Origin: Bacteroidaceae bacterium
GTDB taxonomy: Bacteria > Bacteroidota > Bacteroidia > Bacteroidales > Bacteroidaceae
Assembly: GCA_017548225.1 (NCBI GenBank)
Contig: JAFYMV010000100.1
Coordinates: 1 to 5,395 of the forward strand
Length of the DNA stretch: 5,395 bases
Reading direction: 5' to 3'
The position numbers were made by a program, and so were the translations under genes. Below, one piece after another: positions 1 to 5,395 of the stretch. The notes under the pieces are model-generated. The model saw only the letters and a list, made by a program, of their open reading frames with translations. It did not search any database and was not told where the DNA came from. Position 1 is the stretch's first letter, and every line of letters starts with the position of its first letter.

Positions 1-1
1 C

Positions 2-475
2 CTCAGCGGTTTCACAGCTAAGTTGGCTGGTACAGAGCGTGGTATTACAGAGCCTACTCCAACATTCTCAGCTTGCTTCGGTGCTGCATTCTTGAGCTTG
101 CACCCCACAAAGTATGGTGAGGAGTTGGTTAAGAAGATGGAGGCTAACGGTGCTACTGCATACCTCGTTAACACAGGTTGGAACGGTACCGGTAAGCGTA
201 TCTCTATCAAGGATACTCGTGGTATCATTGACGCTATCCTTGATGGTTCTATCGACAAGGCTCCCACAAAGGTTATTCCTTTCTTCGACTTCGTAGTTCC
301 CACAGAGCTTCCTGGTGTTGACACCAACATCCTCGATCCTCGTGACACTTACGAGTGCGCATGCCAGTGGGAAGAGAAGGCTAAGGACCTCGCTGCTCGT
401 TTCATCAAGAACTTTGCTAAGTTCACAGGTAACGAGGCTGGTAAGGCTCTCGTAGCTGCTGGTCCCCAGCTCTAA
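2..475 (+). CDS. pckA: Phosphoenolpyruvate carboxykinase (ATP), C-terminal part; 5' end outside the window
   Basis: Cytosolic enzyme that interconverts oxaloacetate plus ATP with phosphoenolpyruvate, CO2 and ADP. In anaerobic Bacteroidales it is thought to run largely towards CO2 fixation on the route to succinate (family knowledge). The visible 157 codons are the C-terminal third of a protein usually about 535-540 residues long. The frame is open from base 2 and starts in the conserved GFTAKLAGTERG segment, followed by TEPTPTFSACFGAAF, YLVNTGWNGTGKRI and PTELPGVDTNILDPRDTY, all near-identical to the E. coli enzyme as I recall it. It ends in ALVAAGPQL, the usual C-terminus. Two consecutive TAA codons (473-478) close the gene. 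Codon use is strongly biased (GGT, GCT, AAG, TCT), unlike the genes that follow, which suggests high expression. An intrinsic terminator lies about 30 bases downstream. The catalytic P-loop and metal ligands lie upstream and cannot be checked here. Confidence 0.97.
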   Translation, partial: LSGFTAKLAGTERGITEPTPTFSACFGAAFLSLHPTKYGEELVKKMEANGATAYLVNTGWNGTGKRISIKDTRGIIDAILDGSIDKAPTKVIPFFDFVVPTELPGVDTNILDPRDTYECACQWEEKAKDLAARFIKNFAKFTGNEAGKALVAAGPQL

Positions 476-505
476 TAAATAATGGAGTAAATCCACTATA
501 AGCAG

Positions 506-548
506 ACAAGGGCAGCTTGTGAAACAAGTTGCCCTTGTTCTTTTGTTA
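506..548 (+). terminator. Intrinsic terminator of pckA
   Basis: A 15-bp stem (506-520 with 524-538) pairs throughout, with one G-U wobble, around a 3-base GAA loop. It is followed by a T-rich run, TCTTTTGTT. It begins 28 bases after the second pckA stop codon and separates pckA from the membrane-protein gene. The stem is nearly symmetric, so a weaker hairpin could form on the other strand, but no gene approaches from the right. Confidence 0.9.
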
Positions 549-581
549 TAAACACGATTTTTTAAGATACAACCGACATAG

Positions 582-1190
582 ATGAGTAGAATATTCCGAT
601 ATATTGCTGTTGTCCTGTACATCCTTGTGGCTGCATACGGGTGTATAAGTTCGTGGCAGTATTACGATGCTCGCTTCTTCCTTTACTTTACCAACTTGGG
701 CAATCTCTATTGCCTAGCGTTGATGATTAATGAACTGGTGCGTCTCGTGCGCCGAAAGTCCATCTCTCTGCCATTGATGCAATGGGAGTTTGGCGGACTC
801 ATCACCATCCTCGTCATCGGTGCTGTATACAATCTTCTTTTGGGCAATCCCTGTACTGCAGACTACTGGAACAACAAGCCCAGCGTATGCCTGCACCTTA
901 TCACTCCCATCCTTTATGCCATCTATTTCTTTAGCACCCGCCCTGTGCGCAAGGTTACGGTAGGTGGTATCCAATGTAGCATATTCCTTCCCTATCTATA
1001 TATTGCCTTCATCTATACTCGCCACCTTATCACTGGCGACCAATGGTTTCCTTACTTCTTTCTCGACATCAATCGTATCGGGTGGGGTGGGGCATTCTGC
1101 TGGATTATAGGCCTTACGGCAGTGTTTGTCCTTACAGGAATCATCTTCATCTACTTGGGCAAACGAAAAACAAGAAAGTCCAAACTTTAA
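582..1190 (+). CDS. Pr6Pr-like six-helix integral membrane protein, function unknown
   Basis: A 202-residue inner-membrane protein with six hydrophobic stretches at about residues 5-25, 36-56, 70-88, 101-118, 127-147 and 170-192, and a basic tail (GKRKTRKSKL). Its motifs resemble the Pr6Pr family of bacterial membrane proteins: RFFLYFTNLGNLY at the start of helix 2 (family pattern FTxLSN), GAVYNLLLGN in helix 3, LHLITPILYAIYF in helix 4, and LPYLYIAFIYTRHLITG followed by WFPYFFLD before the last helix. The family has no established biochemical role, and no catalytic residues are assigned. The ATG at 582 gives the complete first helix. No Shine-Dalgarno sequence is present, as is usual in Bacteroidetes. 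The hydrolase start lies 10 bases after its stop, so the two are probably co-transcribed. I did not find a convincing promoter in the 43 bases between the pckA terminator and this start. The family assignment rests on motif recall, not a search. Confidence 0.85.
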   Translation: MSRIFRYIAVVLYILVAAYGCISSWQYYDARFFLYFTNLGNLYCLALMINELVRLVRRKSISLPLMQWEFGGLITILVIGAVYNLLLGNPCTADYWNNKPSVCLHLITPILYAIYFFSTRPVRKVTVGGIQCSIFLPYLYIAFIYTRHLITGDQWFPYFFLDINRIGWGGAFCWIIGLTAVFVLTGIIFIYLGKRKTRKSKL

Positions 1191-1200
1191 CCTCTCATAC

Positions 1201-2964
1201 ATGAAAAAGCTACTATTATTTGCAGCGCTCATCAGTGGCGCACTCTTGACACAAGCACAAGACATTTTTACCGAACTCCCTGACCACCGAACTCCCGCAG
1301 CACAGGAGTGGAAAGGGGTAAAAGGCATACATGCTGCATGGGGCACGAGCGATGTACGCTATGCATGGCATACATTGCCTCAACGCGATGAGCTGAAGAA
1401 TAAAGAGACGCTGACTGCATGGCGTGGCGAGCGTGTGAGCACACAGGCCGTCATCTATAGCAGCGAGGCTACCGATAGCCTTACCCTGCAGTTTACCCCC
1501 TTCAAGAATGGTCGCCATACGCTACCCGCAGAAGCAGTGAAAGCAGCTTTCGTACGCTATGTGAAGACCGACTCGTGGAGCACTCCTGATGGATATGGTG
1601 CAGGCTGTGGCTATCGTCCCGACCATACCCGATACGACTCGGCTATGGTGGCTGATATGATAGATCCACACGCAGAGGCATTGGCGTTAGAGGCTATGAG
1701 CACCCGTTCGGTGTGGGTAAGCTGCCAAGTGCCTACCGATGCTGTTCCTGGCACCTATGCTGGCTCGCTCTGCATCAAAGAGGGTGAGCGTACTGTGGCT
1801 AAACTCCCTATATATGTAAAGGTGTCAGCGCGTACACTGCCTGCACCGCAGGACTGGAAATTCCACCTCGACCTTTGGCAGAATCCCTTCGCCGAGGCTC
1901 GCTACTACAACACTCCCCTTTGGAGCGATGCGCACCTTGCTGCCATGCGCCCCTCAATGGAGATGCTCGCAGTAGCTGGACAGAAGGTAATCACCGCTAG
2001 CATCATGCATAAGCCTTGGAACGGACAGACTGAGGATCACTTTGATTCTATGGTAACATGGATCAAGAAACTTGATGGCACATGGGAATTTGGCTTTGAT
2101 GTCTTTGATCGCTGGATAGAGTTTATGATGAGTTGCGGTATCGACAAGCAAATAAACTGCTTTTCAATGATACCTTGGGCACTCAGTTTCCCCTACTATG
2201 ATGTGGCTACTAACCGTATGCAGGTGTTGCGCGCAGCACCTGGCGATGCCGCCTACGAAGAGATGTGGGTAGCTATGCTCAAGGCCTTTTCACAGCATTT
2301 GCGTGAGAAGGGCTGGTTTGACATTACCACCATCGCTATGGACGAACGCCCCATGCATGCCATGCAAAAAGCAATGGCTGTCATCCGTAAGGCTGACCCC
2401 GAGTTCAAGGTTTCGCTTGCAGGCAACTGGCATCCCGAGATTGAGGCCGACCTCTACGACTATTGCATCGCTCTTGACCAGGCGGAACTGCTCCCTGAAG
2501 AAGTCTTTGCACGCCGCAAGGCCGAAGGCAAGAAGACAACCATCTATACCTGCTGCTCTACGCATAAGCCCAATACCTTCACCTTCTCTGTACCTGCCGA
2601 GGGTGCATGGTATGGTTTCTATGTGGCACAAACGAGCTACGACGGTTACTTGCGCTGGGCATATAACAGTTGGGTAAAGCAGCCGCTTCACGACACCCGC
2701 TTCCGCCAATGGCCTGCAGGCGATACCTATATGGTATATCCCTATGGCCGCAGTTCGGTGCGCTTCGAAAAGCTCATCGAAGGCATACAGGCTTTCGAAA
2801 AGGTGCGTATCTTGCGTGAGGAGTTTACAGCTACCAATAACACCCAAAAGCTGGCCGAGCTGAATGCACTGTTAGCGCTATTTGGCTACGACAGCCAGTA
2901 TAGTGAGGACTTCTCCTTGCTCATCCAGCAAGGGCAAAAGGGCTTGAATGCATTGGAAAAATAA
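1201..2964 (+). CDS. Secreted glycoside hydrolase, GH123/DUF4091 type (probable beta-N-acetylgalactosaminidase)
   Basis: A 587-residue exported protein. Residues 1-19 form a Sec signal peptide: MKK, a Leu/Ala-rich core, then TQA before the cleavage site. There is no lipobox cysteine, so a periplasmic or secreted soluble enzyme is expected. Residues about 30-215 form a beta-rich N-terminal domain (VPGTYAGSL, LPIYVKVSARTLP). Residues about 218-540 form the catalytic barrel (FHLDLWQNP, then IAMDERP). D381-E382 match the adjacent Asp-Glu pair that GH123 enzymes use for substrate-assisted hydrolysis via the N-acetyl group. GDTYMVYPYG (507-516) and SSVRFEKLIEGIQAFEKV (518-535) are the typical DUF4091 end. 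Known GH123 members release beta-linked GalNAc, for example from glycosphingolipid glycans; substrate here is inferred. An upstream in-frame TTG at 1126 lies inside the preceding gene and would bury the signal peptide, so ATG 1201 is preferred. Residues 540-587 are a helical tail with no assigned role. Confidence 0.88.
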   Translation: MKKLLLFAALISGALLTQAQDIFTELPDHRTPAAQEWKGVKGIHAAWGTSDVRYAWHTLPQRDELKNKETLTAWRGERVSTQAVIYSSEATDSLTLQFTPFKNGRHTLPAEAVKAAFVRYVKTDSWSTPDGYGAGCGYRPDHTRYDSAMVADMIDPHAEALALEAMSTRSVWVSCQVPTDAVPGTYAGSLCIKEGERTVAKLPIYVKVSARTLPAPQDWKFHLDLWQNPFAEARYYNTPLWSDAHLAAMRPSMEMLAVAGQKVITASIMHKPWNGQTEDHFDSMVTWIKKLDGTWEFGFDVFDRWIEFMMSCGIDKQINCFSMIPWALSFPYYDVATNRMQVLRAAPGDAAYEEMWVAMLKAFSQHLREKGWFDITTIAMDERPMHAMQKAMAVIRKADPEFKVSLAGNWHPEIEADLYDYCIALDQAELLPEEVFARRKAEGKKTTIYTCCSTHKPNTFTFSVPAEGAWYGFYVAQTSYDGYLRWAYNSWVKQPLHDTRFRQWPAGDTYMVYPYGRSSVRFEKLIEGIQAFEKVRILREEFTATNNTQKLAELNALLALFGYDSQYSEDFSLLIQQGQKGLNALEK

Positions 2965-2975
2965 GGCGTCCTACA

Positions 2976-3899
2976 TCAAGAGTTTTTCTTCCTGTTTCTC
3001 GGGTGATGCTCTATAATTTCGGAGCGTAAGCGCTGGGCATCAATGTGTGTGTAGATTTCGGTGGTACCGATATCTTCGTGCCCTAGCATGCTTTGTATTA
3101 CGCGTAGGTTGGCTCCCCCTTCGAGCAGGTGCGTGGCAAAAGAGTGGCGGAAGGTGTGCGGACTGATTGTTTTCTTGAGTCCCACCTGTTCGGCCAACTC
3201 CTTGATGATGTGGAACATCGTGATGCGCGACATCTTCTTCTTGAAATGTGCGCTAACGAAGAGGTAGTCCTCATGGCCGGGCTTGATATCAATGTTGGCA
3301 CGGTCGGTAAGGTAGCCCATAATCTCCGCTATGGCCCGCTCCGAAATGGGCACCAGACGCTGCTTGCTTCCCTTGCCTTCGACCTTGATGAAACCCTCTT
3401 TGAGATACAGGTCTGACAGCTTGAGATTACACGCCTCCGATACACGCAGTCCGCAGCTATACATCGTCTCTATGATAGCCCTGTTGCGCTGTCCTTCGCG
3501 TTTGTCGAGGTTGATGCCGTTGATGAGCATATCAATCTCTTGTATGCTCAATACCTCGGGCAGTTTCACTCCAATCTTGGGAGCCTCAAGCAGCAAGGTG
3601 GGGTCGGCCTTGATATGTCCATCCAGCACGAGATATTGGTAGAACGAACGGATTCCCGAGAGTATGCGGGCCTGTGAGCGTGCACGCACCTTGTCGTGCA
3701 GTGTACCCAAGAAATCTTCGAGATCCTCTAACTTTACATTCAATGGATGTATATCTTTCTTTTCAAGGTACTCAAAGAGTTTTTCCACATCGTGGATATA
3801 GGCATCAAGGGTATTGGTAGAGAGAGCCTTTTCAAGCAACAAGTATTGCTTGAACTTCAGGGTTAAACGATTATTCTCTATTTGAACGCCCTCTCTCAT
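2976..3899 (-). CDS. xerD: Site-specific tyrosine recombinase XerD
   Basis: Cytoplasmic recombinase that, with XerC, resolves chromosome dimers at dif under FtsK control. The protein has 307 residues (E. coli XerD has 298). The N-terminal SAM-like DNA-binding domain covers about residues 12-95 (FKQYLLLEKALSTNTLDAY) and the catalytic domain about 115-300. All six active-site residues are present: R152 (CGLRVSEA), K176 (GKGSKQRLVP), H248 and R251 (SPHTFRHSFATHLLEGGA), H274 (LGHEDIGTT) and nucleophile Y283 (IYTH). Each is offset by four from its E. coli counterpart. ATG 3899 is chosen over an in-frame TTG at 3947. The TTG lies in the -33 box of the xerD promoter, and its extra 16 residues have no family counterpart. 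The gene is complete and stands alone, away from integrase or mobile-element genes, which supports a housekeeping Xer over a phage integrase. XerC and XerD are hard to separate by eye; XerD is the better fit. Confidence 0.94.
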   Translation of the reverse strand: MREGVQIENNRLTLKFKQYLLLEKALSTNTLDAYIHDVEKLFEYLEKKDIHPLNVKLEDLEDFLGTLHDKVRARSQARILSGIRSFYQYLVLDGHIKADPTLLLEAPKIGVKLPEVLSIQEIDMLINGINLDKREGQRNRAIIETMYSCGLRVSEACNLKLSDLYLKEGFIKVEGKGSKQRLVPISERAIAEIMGYLTDRANIDIKPGHEDYLFVSAHFKKKMSRITMFHIIKELAEQVGLKKTISPHTFRHSFATHLLEGGANLRVIQSMLGHEDIGTTEIYTHIDAQRLRSEIIEHHPRNRKKNS

Positions 3900-3917
3900 G
3901 GTCAGGATTATGATGAG

Positions 3918-3947
3918 CAAAGGTAAACAAAAACATTCATTGCGCAA
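3918..3947 (-). promoter_or_regulatory. Bacteroidetes-type promoter of xerD
   Basis: Read on the minus strand, TTTTG ends at 3945, then 19 bases, then TACCTTTG at 3925-3918. This matches the Bacteroidetes primary-sigma consensus (-33 TTTG, -7 TAnnTTTG) in both boxes and in spacing. Transcription would begin near 3911, leaving a leader of only about 12 bases before ATG 3899. That supports the shorter XerD start. Confidence 0.75.
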
Positions 3948-3973
3948 AACGGCACATGAAATCTAATAGTTTC

Positions 3974-4004
3974 TTGGGTTATACAAAAACAATTTTTACC
4001 TTTG
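3974..4004 (+). promoter_or_regulatory. Bacteroidetes-type promoter of fabG
   Basis: CTTG ends at 3976, then 20 bases, then TACCTTTG at 3997-4004. The -7 box is identical to that of the divergent xerD promoter. Transcription would start near 4011, giving a 5' leader of about 60 bases before the fabG ATG at 4072. The leader is AT-rich with no Shine-Dalgarno sequence. I see no clear operator or riboswitch in it. Confidence 0.75.
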
Positions 4005-4071
4005 TACCAATCGATGCGGATATGCATGGACGATAATATTTGTAAGAACATTTTAACCGTTACCACACATC

Positions 4072-4821
4072 ATGGGAAAGATATTAGAAGGAAAGGTGGC
4101 ACTTATCACCGGTGCTTCACGAGGAATAGGCAAGGCCATCGCCTTGCGTTTTGCAGCTGAAGGTGCAGCCATTGCATTTACACATGTTACTCCGAGCGCA
4201 GCTGCCGAGCAGACCGAGCAGGAGATTGTCTCAATGGGAGTAAAGGTGAAGAAATACATTGCCGATGCAGCCGATTATGCCACAACGGAAGCGCTTGTAT
4301 CGGAGGTGGCAAAGGAGTTTGGTCGTATTGACATCCTCGTAAACAATGCCGGTATCACGCGCGACGGACTGCTGATGCGTATGAGCGAACAGCAATGGGA
4401 TGAGGTGATCTCTGCCAACCTGAAGTCAGCCTTCAATTTCTGCCGTGCCTGCACTCCTCTCATGATGCGTCAGCGTAGCGGAAGCATCATCAATATGTCA
4501 TCAGTAGTAGGTGTGCACGGCAATGCTGGACAATGCAACTACTCCGCCTCAAAGGCTGGAATCATTGGCTTGACCAAGAGCATCGCTGCCGAACTGGGCT
4601 CACGCGGTGTACGCGCCAATGTCATTGCCCCAGGATTCATCAATACCGACATGACAAGCAAGCTCAGCGAGGAGTTGCGCGCTGAGTGGGCCAAGCAGAT
4701 TCCTCTGCGCCGTGCAGGCGAGGGTGGGGATGTAGCTGGAACTGCCCTCTTCTTTGCATCCGACCTTTCGGCCTATGTTACTGGACAGGTATTGCAGGTC
4801 GATGGCGGTATGGCCATGTAG
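4072..4821 (+). CDS. fabG: 3-oxoacyl-[acyl-carrier-protein] reductase FabG
   Basis: Cytosolic short-chain dehydrogenase that reduces 3-oxoacyl-ACP to (3R)-hydroxyacyl-ACP with NADPH, the first reduction of each fatty acid elongation cycle. The protein has 249 residues, against 244 in E. coli. The Rossmann cofactor motif TGASRGIG is at residues 13-20 and NNAG at 91-94. The catalytic tetrad is complete: N116, S144 (MSSVVG), Y157 and K161 (YSASK). APGFINTDMT after the active site and VTGQVLQVDGGMAM at the C-terminus are typical FabG segments, and tetrad spacing matches the E. coli enzyme exactly. It is transcribed alone from the promoter shared back to back with xerD. The next clear terminator is about 250 bases beyond the stop, so the transcript probably runs through the remnant behind it. 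Other short-chain dehydrogenases share the fold, but overall similarity favours FabG. Separation from acpP/fabF/fabD is normal in Bacteroidales. Confidence 0.93.
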   Translation: MGKILEGKVALITGASRGIGKAIALRFAAEGAAIAFTHVTPSAAAEQTEQEIVSMGVKVKKYIADAADYATTEALVSEVAKEFGRIDILVNNAGITRDGLLMRMSEQQWDEVISANLKSAFNFCRACTPLMMRQRSGSIINMSSVVGVHGNAGQCNYSASKAGIIGLTKSIAAELGSRGVRANVIAPGFINTDMTSKLSEELRAEWAKQIPLRRAGEGGDVAGTALFFASDLSAYVTGQVLQVDGGMAM

Positions 4822-4823
4822 TG

Positions 4824-5041
4824 CAAAACGCCTTGACCTTGTATGTATATCCCGATGTTATAGAAAGCTATAAAAATGCTTTCCTTTGGACCAACTTCGG
4901 TTCTATCGTTGCCCTCACCAATGAGGAGACAGGCATAGACCCCTCAACCCTCAACTCTCATCCCTCGACCTAGGTCGCCGTGTGGAGAAGGCAGAGAAAG
5001 GTATCTATATCGTAAACGGCCGTAAGGTAGTGATTAAGTAA
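4824..5041 (+). pseudogene. C-terminal remnant of a Bacteroidales surface protein (BspA/leucine-rich-repeat type), 5'-truncated and frameshifted
   Basis: Two adjoining frames together read as the end of one protein. From 4824 the first frame gives ALTLYVYPDVIESYKNAF, then LWTNFGSIVALTNEETGID. This is the pattern (LYVP...YK.A..W..F..IV......TGI) seen after the last repeat of many Bacteroidales surface proteins. It stops at TAG 4971-4973. From about 4964 a second frame gives LDLGRRVEKAEKGIYIVNG, then RKVVIK and TAA 5039-5041, the matching C-terminal tail (usual form YDLxGRRV...GIYIVNGKKVxIK). The switch falls in a CCCTCAA heptamer tract. There is no room for the N-terminal domains because fabG ends at 4821, and no promoter or start codon serves the fragment. 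I therefore call it a decayed remnant. Parent family is inferred from the tail only. Confidence 0.7.
4941..4968 (+). repeat. Tandem heptanucleotide tract, four units of CCCTCAA type
   Basis: Four consecutive 7-base units: CCCTCAA, CCCTCAA, CTCTCAT, CCCTCGA. It lies in the linker between the two frames of the surface-protein remnant. As seven is not a multiple of three, each unit gained or lost shifts the frame. One added unit would join the two halves into a continuous frame. Confidence 0.8.
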
Positions 5042-5069
5042 GCACACGCGATGACACATACACACGATA

Positions 5070-5101
5070 CACGGGGCGCAGCTGCGTCCCGTGCTGTTTT
5101 T
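5070..5101 (+). terminator. Intrinsic terminator after the surface-protein remnant
   Basis: An inverted repeat, CACGGGGCGCAG (5070-5081) with CTGCGTCCCGTG (5082-5093), pairs over 12 positions including one G-U wobble. In practice the innermost bases form the loop. It is followed by CTG and five T residues (5097-5101). It lies 28 bases after the remnant's stop codon and probably also serves as the end of the fabG transcript. Confidence 0.85.
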
Positions 5102-5174
5102 GTGAGGTAACGACGCTTGACTGATGAGAGCGCATATTAACTGTAATCGGAGTGAGTGCAATGGCAACTTTGCA

Positions 5175-5371
5175 GGTGGGGGACAGGGGGTGGGGACAAT
5201 TAAATGAGCAGTTCTGTCCCCCACCCTACACGGCCACCATGAGAGGGAGAACTTTATTATTTTTATTTTTTTATATATAAAAATAGAATTAAAAAATGTG
5301 TGGGAGACATCTGAGGCGGAGGTGGGGGACAAAGAGCAGAAATAACTGTCCCCCATCCCCTGTCCCCCACC
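5175..5371. repeat. 197-bp palindromic element with six GGTGGGGGACA-type motifs around an AT-rich core
   Basis: The motif GGTGGGGGACAG or a close variant occurs six times: plus strand at 5175-5186, 5189-5199 (one G fewer) and 5321-5332; minus strand at 5214-5225, 5346-5356 (variant ATGGGGGACAG) and 5360-5371. The arrangement is mirror-symmetric. The left arm (5175-5225) has two forward copies then one inverted; the right arm (5321-5371) has one forward then two inverted. Both arms are exactly 51 bp. The core (5226-5320) contains a long A/T tract. The outermost copies (5175-5186 and 5360-5371) are perfect 12-bp inverted repeats. No convincing gene lies inside. It could be a miniature inverted-repeat element, a REP-like intergenic repeat or a regulatory structure; the sequence alone does not decide. 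Confidence 0.7.
5268..5283. repeat. 16-bp perfect AT palindrome at the centre of the GGTGGGGGACA element
   Basis: TTTTTATATATAAAAA is its own reverse complement. Its midpoint (5275.5) is within three bases of the midpoint of the surrounding 197-bp element (5273). It sits in a stretch of about 46 bases that is almost entirely A and T (5251-5296), bounded by G/C-rich arms. Confidence 0.8.
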
Positions 5372-5372
5372 C
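5350..5372 (-). other. Potential G-quadruplex motif
   Basis: On the minus strand there are four G runs of 3, 5, 4 and 5 bases, separated by loops of 1, 3 and 2 bases. This satisfies the standard four-tract G3+ pattern. The corresponding plus-strand part of the left arm (5175-5195) has runs of 2, 5, 5 and 4, so it narrowly misses the pattern. Whether it folds in the cell is not shown. Confidence 0.6.
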
Positions 5373-5395
5373 TTTGAGAATTGAGTAATGAAAGC

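Noticed and set aside
541..570. Possible promoter for the membrane-protein gene (TTTTG followed by TAAGATAC)
   Set aside because: The spacing is 17 bases and the -7 box matches TAnnTTTG poorly. It also overlaps the T run of the pckA terminator. Too weak to list.
68..622. 184-codon open frame on the minus strand opposite pckA
   Set aside because: It is antisense to clearly conserved pckA sequence and runs through the terminator. It is a by-product of the biased codon use of pckA.
2290..2847. 185-codon open frame on the minus strand inside the hydrolase gene
   Set aside because: It lies wholly opposite conserved catalytic-domain sequence of the hydrolase and resembles no known protein.
2976..3899. 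Reading xerD plus the flanking repeat as an integron or integrative element
   Set aside because: The recombinase matches the housekeeping Xer length and motifs. There are no attachment sites, cargo genes or tRNA in the window, and the repeat element lies more than 1.2 kb away beyond fabG.
4034..4042. TAATATTTG as a second fabG -7 box
   Set aside because: It has the wrong spacing between TA and TTTG and no matching -33 element. The TACCTTTG at 3997-4004 is far better.
4970..5356. 128-codon open frame on the minus strand through the remnant, terminator and repeat element
   Set aside because: It crosses a strong terminator and the repeat arms, has no recognisable domain or promoter, and its composition (many Cys, Ser and Leu) reflects the repeats and AT tract. 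No support as a gene.
5175..5371. CRISPR array
   Set aside because: The motif copies are in both orientations with unequal spacing and only 11-12 bases long, unlike uniform direct repeats with regular spacers. No cas genes are present.

Overview
The window looks like a piece of a Bacteroidales chromosome, probably Prevotellaceae or a close relative. Three things point there. Both promoters I can recognise have the Bacteroidetes form (TTG, then 19-20 bases, then TACCTTTG) rather than the E. coli form. Start codons lack Shine-Dalgarno sequences. A remnant near the right end carries the GIYIVNGRKVVIK-type C-terminal tail common in surface proteins of this order. The genus is inference; the order is fairly secure.

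Layout, left to right. (1) The window opens inside the 3' end of pckA (ATP-dependent phosphoenolpyruvate carboxykinase), which ends in two stop codons followed by a strong intrinsic terminator. (2) A two-gene rightward unit follows: a six-helix Pr6Pr-type membrane protein and, 10 bases on, a secreted GH123/DUF4091 glycoside hydrolase. (3) xerD, a complete tyrosine recombinase, lies on the minus strand and converges on the hydrolase gene with only 11 bases between the stop codons. (4) A 172-base intergenic region holds back-to-back Bacteroidetes promoters for xerD (leftward) and fabG (rightward). (5) fabG, the 3-oxoacyl-ACP reductase, is complete. (6) Directly behind fabG is a 5'-less, frameshifted remnant of the C-terminus of a surface protein. 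Its frame breaks at a CCCTCAA heptamer tract, and it ends at an intrinsic terminator. (7) The last 220 bases are non-coding. They contain an unusual 197-bp element with six copies of a GGTGGGGGACA motif in two mirror-image 51-bp arms around a very AT-rich palindromic centre.

The genes do not form one pathway. pckA (gluconeogenesis/anaplerosis), xerD (chromosome dimer resolution) and fabG (fatty acid synthesis) are housekeeping genes. The membrane-protein/hydrolase pair is an accessory unit, perhaps for host or dietary glycans containing N-acetylgalactosamine. I see no convincing new multi-gene system. The signals most worth following are the GGTGGGGGACA inverted-repeat element and the heptamer tract in the surface-protein remnant.
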